DNA of 64,000 nucleotides from Verticillium longisporum. Lineage: Eukaryota; Ascomycota; Sordariomycetes; Glomerellales; Plectosphaerellaceae. Positions 1 through 12,735 of the stretch are shown piece after piece (position 1 is the first letter of the stretch; every line of letters begins with the position of its first letter). The position numbers and the translations under genes were made by a program. The stretch lies in the NCBI GenBank assembly GCA_019188255.1, contig JAETXT010000001.1, positions 2,542,001 to 2,606,000 on the forward strand, given 5' to 3'. Below the pieces are notes generated by a model that worked only from the letters and a program-made list of their open reading frames with translations, had not been told where the DNA came from and searched no databases.

Positions 1-255
1 CAAATCCTAGGATATAGCCAAGATACGGGGCCCGGGAGCAAAATGCTCCGTTTGCGAACAGTACACGGGCTGTCTCGACGAGCACGTCCCGACCGATCAG
101 CGAACTCTGTGTTTTGGGCGCAGCCTGCGACTCGGGCCGGAGAGCACTGGTGGCGAGGTCTCGGTCGGCACCGTGTCGTCGCAGCTATGATGCAAAATCT
201 AGGGACCGCACTGCAGCTTTGATTTTACAACCAACGTCGAAAGTATCATCATAAC

Positions 256-594
256 ATGCTAAACAAGGACCGCGTGTGGGTTACTAGTATTGAAGGCCTT
301 CCCGCGCCTTCGACCAAGAAGGCTGGCCTTATACTACAGGGCGGCTACTAAGCCGAGTTTTACTACTACCCCGCCCGCTTAGACGTCGAGGAGAAGGCTG
401 AATGGACGGAGGAATAGATCCGCTACTCATTTAGAGATAACTTTGAGATATTATACCTTGTATTCGGTCTAAAAGGCTTTTTTGGAGGATCCGCGTGATT
501 TGAAATCGCTAGGGTCGAGATACGTTATTTTATATAGACCAAAAAGAGGGAACTCGTTCCTGAGTTTACGCTGGATGTCCCGGAAGTGCCATGA
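256..594 (+). pseudogene. Decayed open reading frame with five in-frame stops (RIP-like)
   Basis: Reading from an ATG at 256, one frame gives a protein-like sequence (acidic and aromatic stretches around YYYPARLDVEEKAEW and RDNFEILYLVFGLKGFF) across 113 codons. It is interrupted by TAA at 349, TAG at 415, TGA at 496, TAG at 535 and TGA at 592. Each stop can arise by one C-to-T change in a CpA context on one strand or the other (CAA or CAG to TAA or TAG, TGG to TGA). That is the signature of repeat-induced point mutation in ascomycetes. I do not recognise the family. It could be a transposon-encoded frame or a duplicated host gene. The coding nature is inferred only from composition, so confidence is modest. 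Confidence 0.35.
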
Positions 595-3500
595 TCCAGA
601 CCTTGCATCTCTTCAATACTAAATCATGGCAGCGGGCTCAATAGATGGTTTATGAATTGATCTAGCACCCGCCCGCAAATATACACTGCTAACCCGAGGT
701 AAGTTGCTATGCGACTGCAGGGTGAAAAACAAACTAACATCACCAAGGTTGGGAGCAGCCATTACGAGCCCTACGGGTATTAAGTCGGGCTCCGTCAATT
801 ATAAGCTAACCACGCTATTAGGGGATAAGAATACGACACTCATGGCAGTCTCGTCGGAACTTTTACTGCACGAGAATCGTCTGCATATTGTCCTCTCAGG
901 CTTCGTCGGACGGTGCGAAGAACGGTTGTAGCAAAGCCGAGAAGGGCGATGTGATAGGTCTAGCATGTATTGCCTTTAAAAGCCTGTTGTTATGCACATA
1001 TGGAAGCGAGGACTCGTAGAGGGAGTCGATCGGTGAAGTTTGCGCGAATACGGATGAGCGACGTGGCATCATATCGCCGGCGAGCACAGTCCATTCTCGG
1101 AGAAATACATGTGATCAGGCTCCAGGAGAGGCTGAGAGAGGTTCCCGGCTTGAGGCCATCCCGCTCACACATCCTTCGGGTGGTTTCTTTATTCGTTGGG
1201 GAGGCGAGAAAACAGGGGTGGTTGCCCAGGTTTCCTGGAGTCTCCATGGGCATTGTTGTTCAGCACATGTCCGCCACCGTTACGAAATTACAGACAACGA
1301 GTACGCTTGGGGGGCTATGAAAATCCACAACCTAGCCCTACAGAGGTGTAAGTGACTATACACTTTGAGGCTTCGAGTGCAAACGGGATCATTCAAATCG
1401 ATCACTCAAGGGCGGCGATATTGATACGTGATGCTCAGAAGCCTATCCGCAGTGATCTTTGAAGCTGCCGAAAACAAAAAGACCAAAGCCGGACATGGAT
1501 TAGTTGTTGTAGCCATCGGGTGGGTTTGGACGGTCACTCAGGTCTACAGCGCGGCAAAGCGTGAGCTGGCAGAGGGGCAAACAGACGATTCATCGGATAA
1601 GGCAGGCCGCGTGATGCTGCCAGATGTCATAGTATATATAATCGTGCCAAAGGACGACCATAGATGCAATACATACTGGTTTACGGCTGGCCGTGCAAGC
1701 TTAATATTTAATTCGAATCAACAGCGTCGAATTCTTCCATGCGTTGTCGCTCGCTTAGGATACAGTTCAGTAAACTGCCACATACCAGAAGACTCCAAAA
1801 GACAGAGAGAGCCTCACAGCCAAAGCGCGAACGCGATTGATGGCTTTCAGTCATACAGACTAAATTACCGGTTGGGCTTATGCCTTAACGAATAATTTAC
1901 CGTAATCCCTACCCTTTGAGCGCCACTGATGACCAAACCCCTCCAAGAACAGCAAGAAACACGAGGTTCTGACACGCGGCAAGTCCAGAGTATTCAAAGC
2001 GTCGCATAAATGGACAGAGATGACGCAAGCATGCTGTCTGTGTCAGCGGCCAGGCTCAACGGGCTTGCATTGATAGAATACGACCCTGTGTGTTGGTGTC
2101 TTTCATAGCGAACGAGACGACGGCGGTACGCACACGGCAGATTCTTCGGACAGTAGAAGAAGAAGGGACATAAGTTTAATCGTCGGATGGAAAATATCGA
2201 AAGGAAAGACCCACGCTCGATGACATCCATCAACACCAATACTCAAAGCCGCAGACCGCCAAGCTGTGTGGGATCGGATCGCCACGTGCAGTCAAGATGA
2301 TCCCCGCTTTAGCCCCCGGGGGGCGGGGCCTCCAGTTCGGTACTCGGCGGAGGCACCGCCTGGCCCCCTCCGGGGCCCAAAATAGTGGGGGTTGAAAAGG
2401 AAGGGGGCACGGGCCCCGCTCCCATTGGCATCCCACCTTATCGCGGCGCCCCACGGCCCGACCGATAAGACTTCACCGCCTCAACCCCTCTTGCTGCACG
2501 GCCTCAGCCGCGGGCGGGACGAACCGCACAACCGCCTGCCCGGTGTCGCACGGCGTGCGAAACGTTGAGGCGATGCGCCGTAGAAACGACGAGTATTGAC
2601 GTCGAGACTGGGTGCCTTTCATGATTGATCTCGAAACCTTTTAGCGACGGCACGTTTTGTTTTCTGCCGTCGCATGTCGTCGTGCGCACCTTGATCGCGG
2701 GGTCAAGAGTGACGTAATCTGGTGTTGCGCAGTGAAGTCCGCGCACTGTATCCCGGACGGTACGACGAGCCCCTGAAGGGGGCTTAGCGCTGGCTCACTT
2801 CCCAACCCAAATACTGGATGATGAGGGCATCGCGACCACCGATGATAGTCGTTTTTCGTGTCGCATGCATAGCGCCTTGTGCGCGCATCGCTCCAAATGC
2901 CACTGATCACTGGAAACTATCATGGAAATTCCAAGGCACCCACTCAAATTGATGCATCAACTTTATTCAGAGGTAGCGCTCGTGTTACGTCGCTACAACC
3001 ATGTGCTCGTTGCACAGAGTCCAGGTTAAGTCAAGCCAAGCCACGCGCAAACAATTGCAACGCAAAACCACAGTCGCACAACGGTACCAAGAGACCCTGC
3101 GCACCCTCCAAAGGAAACAGAAAATCTAGGAAATACACGGTAAAACAGGAGGAAATACCAACATCAGGAACAACTCAACCTGCCCCCCAACCCAACCCCC
3201 TTCTGTCCAGCCAAGAGAGAACATCCGATCTCGCCTCAGCCTTTTGCCGTGCAGCGCGGCGTATCCCACGCCCATGCTGCGCCTCCTGCCGTCATCCAGC
3301 ATGCGTGTATTCCAACACGGCACGCCTTTTCTGCCGCAGTCCCACACAGCTTTTATTGCGATCATTGGCCAGCTTGGTGTCGCTGGCTCCAGGCGGGGAA
3401 CCGAGTACCAAGGACAAGAAAGAAAAGAATAAGGAAACCGTCATGATTGCTTGCTTGCCGCTGAGCCACACCATTCCAAACGCCATCAAGGAGTGAAAGT

Positions 3501-3676
3501 GACCTGCCAGGTCCTCTCGATTACTTCCCGATTCCCCGTCCTACCCCCGTGACCTTGACAAAAAGAATCGTAGACCTCACGGCTGCTGCGCCCTGCCCTA
3601 GTCTGCTCTGCCTCATCGGAAGCGCATCAATTGTGGATGCAGACACAAGCTGAAGGCTATGATTTGTGTCATAATT
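595..3676. other. Gene-poor region, no supported gene
   Basis: About 3 kb in which I see no convincing coding exon. Open frames here (for example 1428-1895 or 2879-3496 on +) have low-complexity or random composition and no recognisable motifs. The first 2 kb is noticeably richer in A and T than the rest of the window. The part next to the regulator gene at 3677 probably includes its 3' untranslated region. Confidence 0.5.
2310..2460. repeat. GC-rich island with short inverted repeats
   Basis: A block of about 150 bp is dominated by runs of G and C. It contains short palindromic elements (CCCCCGGGGGG near 2317 and a GGCGG...CCGCC pair near 2347-2362). It stands out sharply from the flanking sequence. 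It could be a remnant of a transposon end or a structured non-coding element. I do not recognise it. Confidence 0.3.
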
Positions 3677-5749
3677 CTACCGTTTGCGCTTCTTCAGTTT
3701 GTCCGCAGCGGCGGCGGCGGCAGTAGTGGCAGCAGACACTGGAGTTGCTGAAGGCATGAGAGAGGGATGCGATGGACCGACAGCGATGTCCTCCATCTTA
3801 ATGGGGACACCCATGTGGCGACCATAGCGACCCTTGCGGCCGTTACCTTCGTCCTCGCTGATGCACTGGTCGGCACTGAGACCAGCGTCCTTGCAGCGAC
3901 CGCAAGGACGCTGCCTATCGCAGCCCTTCTTGCTTTTCCGGCAGCGCTGACAGCGCGGCTTGGCAGAGAGGTCAAGCTGTTCCTCGTCGACGGTACCCGG
4001 TGGAAGGGGCACGCCAGCCGTGACAGACGGCTTTCGCGACGGAGGCAGCGAGGACGGCGACATGGGGCCGTTGCTTGCCACAGAAGCAGCAGGCTTCTTC
4101 GACTTGGTGGTACCAACAGGACGAGGCACTTTGCTTGCCTTTGACGTCTTGCTGGTCTTGACCGCAGAGGTCAAGACTTTAGGCCTGGGCATGTCTGGCA
4201 GGGCCGTTTTGGACTTCAATGGCTTCATAGGAGGCTCATCTTCTTGGGTAGGTCGGGTCGCGGCGTCTTCACCGAGGGTAGCGCCCCTGTCGAGACCGCC
4301 ATTCGGAGGCATAAAGTGGCTCTCGGTGGTCTGGTAAATCTTGCGCATAGTCCCAGCGGCATCGAGCTTCTGGCGGCGAGCCTCAGGGAGCTCCTCTTCA
4401 CTGTCGCTGTCTCCCTCACTAGTGGCACCAGTCGACGAGGCAGCGTCAGCGCGACCGCTGAATGTGTCATCGAGAGTCGACGCCGAGGTTCGCCCGTGAG
4501 AGATGTTTGACATGTCACCCAGGCGCATTAGCTGGATGGCGACATCCTTGTCCTCCTCTGACATGCAACTGCCGACAGTCGGGTCTGGTGTCGGCAGGAT
4601 GCCAGACATACCAGCATGAGCACTGCCTTGACCGCTGTGGCTGATGCTGTTGCGGGCGCGGCGAGTGTCAGAGGCGGGTGTTGCGTAGAAAGCAGCCTGC
4701 CCGAAGCCGTTGTTGTAGCTTTGCGGGGACTGCAGTGGCATAGGGTTCGTGAATGGGTTCTGGCCTTGCTGCGCATGGGATATTGAGGGTCGCTGGTGTT
4801 CGATGCGACGCGCAGGCGACACTGATGGGTTCGATGTGGCGGCTGGCATTTGCGGGGGCGAACAGCGGCAGTTCCTGAAGAAGAAAAGGGAACCGAGATC
4901 AGCCATGTTCCACAAGCAGCAAGTCGACTCAATCGAGCAGGGAAGCACGATTCGTGGAGAAGCTTACCGAAGTTTCCAACTTGGCCCTCTACCGACGGCC
5001 AGCCTCGACAATATGCTCAAGACTAATCTCAGTGTTGCCGAGCTGTTCCTTGGCCTTGCCGGAGGTGGTACTTCCGGGCGCGCCGTCGCCACTGCTATAG
5101 CCGTTGATGCTATCACTGTATAGTTCGGCGTGTGGGTGGGCGGCTGGATCACGGGCCCTCGAGGAACGTGATCGACTCTTCTTGGTCGTGCGCGGGTTCG
5201 CGTTGGCTGAAGCGCTGCGGCGGTCGTGCCCGCCATAGGGAGAAGGACTGCGCCTCCGAGGCGACCGCGAAGCGGTCCTTGTGAACTCGGACGTGAAGTG
5301 CGGCGGCGCCTGAAGGGGGTATGCTTCGGTTCCATAGAAGGGCTGAGTGTGATTGGGGGCCGAGTTGAAGGCTGGAGGAATAAAGGAATTGGAGGAGGCC
5401 GCGGGAGCATCCTCAATGACACGAACATAGACAGTCATGCAATTGCGGAAATTCTCGTAGCGGGCGATGAGGGTAGTGCCGTCTTGATCCTCGAAACTGA
5501 CGCCTCGGGAGCCGGTCGGGCCCGAGTACAGCCCGTAAAAGTTCTTGACAGTGGTGACAATGGAGTCGGTAGAATCATGGGGAAAATATCGACACGCATT
5601 GGAAGACGGCCACGAACCTGCGTCTCGGTGAAGAGGAGTTCGAATGTGACCTTCTTCGGGCTTGCGACTTGGTGAGGAGAGACACTGCCCGTAGCGGAAC
5701 GGACGGCCTGGTCACAGTTCGCAGCAGGTGTAGGGGATGCGGAGGCCAT
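3677..5749 (-). CDS. Zn(II)2Cys6 transcription regulator, C-terminal zinc cluster (frameshifted in this sequence)
   Basis: Likely nuclear DNA-binding regulator. Proposed exons are 5749-4968 and 4874-3677, about 659 residues. The N-terminal part has a conserved block (VTFELLFTETQVRGRLPMRV followed by a segment reading HDSTDSIVTTVKNFYGLYSG). A serine, proline and basic-rich middle follows. Near residues 574-603 there is a zinc cluster with six cysteines spaced C-x2-C-x6-C-x5-C-x2-C-x9-C and a basic RKSKKG segment. A cluster at the C-terminus is unusual, because most family members carry it near the N-terminus. Two compensating frame changes are needed. A GGGG run at 5579-5582 (CCCC in the gene) appears one base short, and one extra base lies near 5003, just before the intron. 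The product and domain are clear, but I cannot name its target genes. Confidence 0.75.
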
Positions 5750-7814
5750 TTTGACTGTCGCCTCACCTCGCTGTGGGAACAATGATGTGTTGCGGTGTAA
5801 AGGATGAAGTTTGTCGGAGATGGTTGTTGGAGGATGGGACAACAGTAGCCTGTTGGTCCACTGAGGGTTGGTGTCGGGTGAGGACGTCCGCCCTGAGGCC
5901 GAAGCGACGAGAGTGGCAGCCCGGCAGCGACTGGTGCCTTGACCTCTGCTTGATGCCGACCCTCTAGCCCAGAAATGAGTCGTTGACTATTTCTAGAGTG
6001 TTGTCACACCGGGGCTTGGACGGGTTCGCAGTGATGCGTGCCCTGTATTGCGGTCTGTCGGAAGTATTGTCGGTTATTGGTACTGGACGAGTCGGCAGGA
6101 TATCAGGGAATGGTCGTGGTTGGAGTTTCCTCGAGACTGCTGTCGAGAATGCCGATCAGTATTGATAATCGCGAAGTAACGGCGATGAGCAAGCGGATGA
6201 AGCAGATGGCTCATTGGGGGAATGGGTAGAGGACAACGATCGGATGTCAGGCCCAGCATTGCGTGAGTCGGCACACCTGAGGTTGGGCAGGACAAGAAGG
6301 ACGGGTCTGAGGAGCGAGCCCCGGGGTGATGGGAGTGCGAGACTGAGCGGGAGAGGGCAAAGCAGAGGACTCACATGATCGCATAGAGCGAGAGAATGGG
6401 AAAGACTCACCAAACGAGAAGGTGATGGCGTTGAAGGATGGCTACGGGAGGAGCAATCCGTGGGTTGTGTGTATGGGAGGGAAAAGAGGAGTTCCAGCGA
6501 GGTTCGATTTTGTCTCTGAATCTGCGGTCTGCGGTCTGCGGTCCGCTGGCCACGGTCGACGGCTGATGGTCTGCACTGCGGTCTGCACCCCTAGGCCGGC
6601 CGGTCGTGGTGCGCTGTCCAGCGGTGTCATCCACTGGGAACGGCGCTCACCACTCCCTAAAGGCCCTGTGACACCCTGCCAGGCCACGAACGGCCAGGGC
6701 CGCCGCACAGTGCGCGAGCTGCGTGGGTGGCGTGGGCACTTGGGTGGTTCAGGGTGCTACTTTCCCTGCTACCCGCCTACTGTTGACCATTACATTCCCT
6801 CATCGCCAACACGTCGAGGAGGTTTTCTGCTATGCCAGGCATCCCCGTCCTCTTCCCTCTCCCACGCACGCATGGAGGAGCACTCCTCAGTCGTTTGCCT
6901 CAACCCCTCTGCTGTCGCAATTCCAATCGTAATCACCTTCACCGGCTGTTCCCTCTGCCCCCTGGGAGGGTTGGCGCCTGGGGTGCAAGCTGGGAAGGTA
7001 TTGACCCCACTTGCCCTTGCCCACTCTCACTCGCTTGCCTCTGTCACCCCTGCCTCATGGCCCACTGCCGCCCGCTGGTGGCACTGGTATCTGAGTCTGA
7101 GTGCGCGCAGGTGGATGGACCTTACCTCGAAGCAAGAAGAGCCCATATCGACCTTGCCTAGGCAGGTGGTCCCCAGGTAAAAGGTAGAGGTGGTGCCCTT
7201 TCCCAGACTGGTCCAATTCAGCACTCCGGCGCATTTGGTAAGGCGCATTCGGACCAAGAACGCTGGGCGCGAAAAGAGGACGACTCGGAAGCTCATGCGC
7301 CAATGGACAAGCTCACCCGCCTTTTCCCTTCCGTTTCACGGTTTGCTACCCCCTTCCGACCGGCCCAGCTTTGCTCTGGTCTGTCACACCTCGCCTCGCC
7401 CTCTCGAGAGACATTTGCCATCTCGCGCACTACGGGCGAGCGCACCAGCCAGGGTTCTGACCTCACAGCCCACCCCCCAAGTTCCTGAGGTAGCAAGGAT
7501 CGGGTGGTGCTTTCATTCCCGCTGGTCAGCGATGTACACTTCAGCAGCGTCATGTATGCGCGCTTGTGGAAGCGCCCAACTGTGCTTGTTGTCCAGCAGA
7601 TCGCCAGCCCCCTCGCGCGCACTTCAGCACTTCAGTCACTGTCTTCTTCACGCAAAAAACAGGTACGAAACAGAAACAGTTCATGATTGAGGACATGGCG
7701 TTCTACCTGGCTCCGCTCTGTGCCCCGAACCATGGCTCTTGGCCAATGGCTTGCAAGGTTGGCATACTCTCAGGCTCATCGTACACCGTAGGATGACGGC
7801 CATCAATGAGGACA

Positions 7815-7830
7815 GCCTACCTAGGTAGGC
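7815..7830. repeat. Perfect palindrome GCCTACCTAGGTAGGC
   Basis: A perfect 16-bp palindrome. It belongs to a family of CCTAGGTA/GGTACC elements that recur only between genes in this window. Function unknown. Confidence 0.6.
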
Positions 7831-8720
7831 CCCTACCAAGGCACCAGGCCAGGCACATCCCCCCTGCGCTGGGCTCACACTTCAAAGTCGCCCGAAGAGG
7901 CAGCCACTGTTTGATAAGGTAAATAACAGGGCGTAAGACAAGAAAACAACGGAGCGATCACGGTTATGGTGTTATGCAACCAGGACTCAGAGCCACGACC
8001 ACGACCGCCTGGTCCTGGCCAATGACATGGGTGACTTGTCCAACTAGAGGCGCCAGATGTGTGAGCGGTGGGTGGGAAGGGAAGCGCGGCAGGCCGGATG
8101 ACACCCAGAAACTTGAGCACAGGACCCTCGGCGACTCGATCTTCCCCACCTCACGGGCACATCTTGCTCAGCCAGTACGCAGGTATGTACCGACCTGCCT
8201 ACCGTTCTGCTCTGCCAAGCCATGCTTCACCAGCCAGCGACTGGCCGACAGTTCCAGTCGAACGGAATCCGAAGTGAGATGGCCCCGGTGGTCGTATTAG
8301 GTACAGCCTAGTCCGGACAGTCTTTCTGCGAGGACCGCCGACTGTTCACCAACAACGCACTGATCGGCCGCGACCGGTTCTTCTTTGCCAGACGCTGAGT
8401 GGCCCATGGCAGGCACAAGCTTCCAGTCCGTCAGATTGAGTACCCCGGCCTCTTGTTTCAAAGTCGCCTGGCCACCTGGCCGCCCATCGAGAAACCGCTC
8501 CTCAAGATGCTTCTCCGGCATTCTCTCCACTGGCCAGCGAGCGCCGCAAGGCGGCATGGGGATGCGATGGTGTACCGGACAAGGGTATTTGGCTAGGTAC
8601 TGGAGCACATGATTTGATCCCGAGGTCACTCAATTGATGATTGACAGCGCAAAGGGCCGCTTCTGCCACGAGATTCCGTCTGGTGTTCCCGAAGCAAATG
8701 GAAAACACCTGCCTGCCTTC

Positions 8721-8768
8721 CTAGGTACCTCACCTAGGTAGGTACCATACCTATCTATTACCTAGGTG
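8721..8768. repeat. Cluster of CCTAGGTA/GGTACC palindromic elements
   Basis: Three CTAGGT-centred units and a GGTACC unit lie within 48 bp, in a non-coding region. They share the core with the elements at 7815, 45147, 45768 and 60604. Confidence 0.6.
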
Positions 8769-10926
8769 CCTCCCTGCTTTGCCAGATGTATAGTTTGTTC
8801 TCTGTGCAGTGCCTGCCCCGGAGAGTTTCCTACTGCATCCGAGAAGCACTTGCTTGTCGTACCTTACTCGTCTCTGTACAAGTACCTTCCTCCCGCCGGC
8901 GCGCCCAGCAAGCCCTGCAGACCAAAGTTACGGTGTGCATGCAGGCCATGTGCGCTTGCTTTGAACTGTGCCATGGGATGCGACCTTAATTGTATCTTTT
9001 TTGCGATTTGCGACGGCTGCCCAAGGCCTGCTGCCAGCGCGGCGCATCGCATGGTGTCGCATCGCATGGCAGCGCATTGCAAGCCCTGGTAGTCCTTGCG
9101 CACACGGCATCAGAAAGATTTGCAGCTGATGCTTTACTTTTTCTCTTTCTTTTTCCTTCCACCTCTCTCTTCCAACATTAGAGTACGTTGCATCTTTGAC
9201 AGAAGATGCTAGTCATTCATGATGACTAGGTTTCGGCCGCTGACAGGCAGCCAGCCAGCTGGCCATCCACATTCTGAATGCGCCCGGGACGATCGGCGCT
9301 CGATCGCATCTGGACCATCCGTTGCGAAACCTGCGAAAACTCACACACCTGCATGAGGATGAACGGCTGTGAAGGAGGAAATTCGTTCCCACACCTTGCG
9401 ATGCATGAACAATTTGTGCTCGAACGTCCGCGACCCTTGGTTTCTCCGTGACGAAGCTTCGATGCGCATCGCACATCGGGGCTTCGTGTTGCACAGTGCC
9501 AGCGCAATTCCCCCGTCTTGCGACTGGCGTCAGACAGCGACAAGGGTCGCATCCATCGCCGGACAGTCTCGATCGTGCAAGCGCGTACGGTGCAGGTGCA
9601 GCATGGCTGATCTGACATGGAGCGCGTAGTTGAGCCAAGTCGATGGAGAGACAGACGGACGGACAGACAGGCACCTTGCTGTCCTAAGAGATGAGAGAGC
9701 CGCGTGCCCATGCAAACGACTGATCTCTTTCCGCAGACATGCGCACAGCATGTCCTAGGTCCGCTCACGAAAGACGGGGCGATAATGTGGTCCCCGACGC
9801 TTCGAGACGACCTTAGCGCAGCTTGCGTGGCGGTTCTGGTGAGGGGGTGATGCCATCCTCATGCAGACTATCGATTGCCAGTCCTTGCCTCAGCCAATTC
9901 GCAGGTCAGCTTGTGAACGAGCGACAACACTCACACTCTTGCGCGCACACCACAATGGAACATGGCCAGCTCGTTCGTTATGCGGTGCGGATGCGCGCGA
10001 CCATGGACAGGAGCCCCAGCTCCTTGCACTCACCTCACAGAGGTGCAGCCCGAGTTAAAACAAACAACACGCTCTGCGTCAGGGCGGTGCAACAGCACCA
10101 TGCGACTGGCTGCCGTTGGCGGTCTCAAAAAAGCCGACCGCTGTTCCTGTCCAACCGCCCGACGACTCCGGCAACGTGAGCAGACAGCGCGTACTGTGTT
10201 GCTAACCCAGCCTGCTACCCTTCTGAGCACCGAAAAAAATGCGCCAGCGACGGCAATAGCTTGTGCATCGTGATTGCGTCGACTGGAAACATATATACGA
10301 ATGGGAATTGCGATGGGTCAGCGCGCGCGCCGACTCATCCTTTGCGACGTCGTCGTACCAGCCGATGTAGAAGTTGACGCTCGGGAAATATGGCGGTTTT
10401 GGAGGGGGAAATGGGTCAGGTGACCTCGCGAGACTCTCGTGCCGGGTCCAGCACAACAACGCGAAAACAGCTGGAAATATGGTCAGCTGACACTCTGGGT
10501 TCTGAGTAGACTTGTCATTGAAGAAAGTTCCATGAACTCTTTGGTGATATGTTTTCCAGAGTTTTGCTAATCGCAAAACACTAGTCAAAAGTAACTTGGT
10601 AGCTATTCGGCCGTATCGCTCTGAATGTTGTCCTTTATGATGTTATGAGGGAGACGCGACAGCCTCAACAGTCTTCCATTTCCGTACTAGTGTCATCGCA
10701 GATAGATGATATGTAAGGGTCCGTGCAGCCGCAAACGCAGACCCCAAACCCAAGCCACATAATAAGCATCGAAGCCACTGCATCACAAGCCACGATTCTC
10801 ACGTGCTCGGGCTTTGCCATTTCGTAGGCCACCCAGCCAATAAGTTGTGCCCCTCCCAAAAAACGAACACGCCCTGGTTCTGCAAATATGCTGTGTCTTC
10901 CCCTGACCAGAAAAAGCAAAAGATGT

Positions 10927-11018
10927 CTTCCGATCGGGGAATTGAACCCCGGTCCCCGGCGGAGTCTGCCTTGAAGAGCGATGACAAGCCGATATCCTAA
11001 CCACTAGACTAATCGGAA
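10927..11018 (-). tRNA. tRNA-Asp (anticodon GTC) with a 20-nt intron
   Basis: The reverse strand from 11018 to 10927 folds as a complete tRNA. There is a 7-bp acceptor stem (TTCCGAT with ATCGGAA), the D-loop sequence AGTGGTTAGGA, and an anticodon stem TCGGC/GCCGG. The loop starts TTGTCA, which gives anticodon GTC. The T-arm is CGGGG-TTCAATT-CCCCG and the discriminator base is G. An extra segment of about 20 nt sits one base 3' of the anticodon, the standard position of nuclear tRNA introns removed by the tRNA splicing endonuclease. Length is 92 nt, 72 without the intron. It is the only tRNA gene I find in the window. Confidence 0.93.
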
Positions 11019-12735
11019 TGAAGGATCGTTTTTCCGACTGGCGATGGCCGCGCTCACCGTCAACTTGATATTGCGTGAATGAGTGGGGATGTCGCCTGGC
11101 GATTGCCAGAATGTCGTGACCCACATCAGACACATGAGGTGTCGACAGCCAGCCCGCGAGTTTGAGAAGTGCAAAGAGTCGGATCAGCAACCCTTTGTAA
11201 CGGCCTCTCGACTCTCTGTTTGAGGCTCGAAGAGGCATAGAGCCGCAGTACTTTTGTTACTGATGCCTCGGTGAATACGAGTCTCGTTGGCCAACGTTCT
11301 TGTTCAAAACGAATTCCAACCCACAACACCGGAATATGCGCTAGCTTGGCTGTCAAGGGAGCTTCTTCCTAATTAGCAATGTCCGGCCACTTCGGGGGAT
11401 GCACAACGCTCTGATACACGTGGAGAACAGACCTGTGGGATTTTTAAAATGCATCCAAGTTCGCACCCGAGACAGCCATTTGGCTCGTAAAGGCCCGCGG
11501 AGGATGAGAATCATACTGATCTCGATACCAAGTTTGCCTTTGCTGGGACAATAGACAAGGCTTTTCTCGTTGAGCCCCATCCGAACAATGCCAAAAGCGC
11601 ATCGCATCGGCAATCTGTGTAGCATCAATAAGCTGGCATAGCGTACGAATGCTGAAGTATCCGCTTGCTCTCCTTCCTTTTGACGACACAGCTGCCGGCT
11701 TCGAGGCGTGCCGTGGACTCCATTGGGATTTGTGAGAAGGGTTTCGACGAGCTACTCCCAGGATGGACATGCGGGCGTGCCTATCTCCTGGCTAGTCCAA
11801 CGAATAAGCCAACACAAGCTTCTCGGCAGTATTTTTATGCGTGGGCCGCGTCGCATATCGGCATGCCTGCGTCTCATTTTGGGTAGGAGTCAGTGGCTGT
11901 CTGGAGCCTCGTCAATGGCAGCTGGCTGGCAGGCTCTAGAGCTCCGGAATGACGACGGACGCTACGGCTTCCCTTGGGATCGCCGGGGCGACAGGGGTCC
12001 ACATGGTTGGCCAATCCGGAGCGCGTCTGTTGGAGCTCCAAGCACGTGCGACCGCGTCAGTGGTCAGTTCCTGGCTAGACAGGTCCCCACCAAACTCTGG
12101 ATCCTGGAGAAGCTCCTGTGCCTGCCAGGTCCCATGGTAAACAAACAAATCTCACCTTCCACCGTTGCATCTCTTAAAAAGGCACCGGCCGTATAACAAC
12201 CGCATTCCTAGGGGAGGCAGCGCACACCTCTTGCCCCATGGTTTGGTTCTTTCCCTTCGCCTTATCCATATCCTTCCCTCCTCCAACTCCCCTACCAACC
12301 CCAACGTCCACCAGGTAATTACTGGCTGTCATCACAGTCGCCCCTTTCGCGGCAAGCCAGGTCTAAACCACGACGACGTCGACAACCTCGCAGCCAACCC
12401 ATCCATCTCCCCTCCACTCGGCTGTTCACCTCTTTTTCTCGACAAGGCAGCCTTTGAACTGTTTCTTTCCAGCAGCTCTTCAACCGACGACTTGACTGCC
12501 CGGTACTGCTTCGGCACCAGGATTCACGTTCCGACGTAGCAGTAGGCAACAGCTTGTTTACGGGATTATCCTCGAACAGAAAGACGAGCAGAATACCGCC
12601 GATGCACTGAGCGAAGGTTGAGACTCGGCGCTTGACAATTACCAGACTATCTTCCAATCCTCAGAGGAGTCGTCGGAATTGCAAGAGCGCGCAGCATTCA
12701 CACAGCATATCTAAGCTTGGACCACTATAATCAAC
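11019..12735. other. Non-coding region upstream of cyclin B
   Basis: No supportable gene. The last 500 bp, from about 12,200, is rich in C and T and is probably promoter plus 5' leader of the cyclin gene. Several short upstream open frames exist there, but none has recognisable content. Confidence 0.5.

Larger units (their letters stand above)
5750..10926. other. Long non-coding region
   Basis: About 5.2 kb without a supportable gene. It includes the upstream region of the zinc-cluster regulator. Open frames on both strands are short, overlap each other and lack motifs. CCTAGGTA-type palindromes occur at 7815-7830 and 8721-8768. The size is large for a compact fungal genome, so a lineage-specific gene or non-coding transcript cannot be excluded. 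Confidence 0.45.

Noticed and set aside
2879..3496. A 205-codon plus-strand open frame near the zinc-cluster gene
   Set aside because: Random composition rich in Ser, Pro and Arg, no motif, and no splice structure. More likely 3' or intergenic sequence.
6422..7180. A 252-codon plus-strand open frame
   Set aside because: Low-complexity, no recognisable domain, overlapped by other open frames on both strands.
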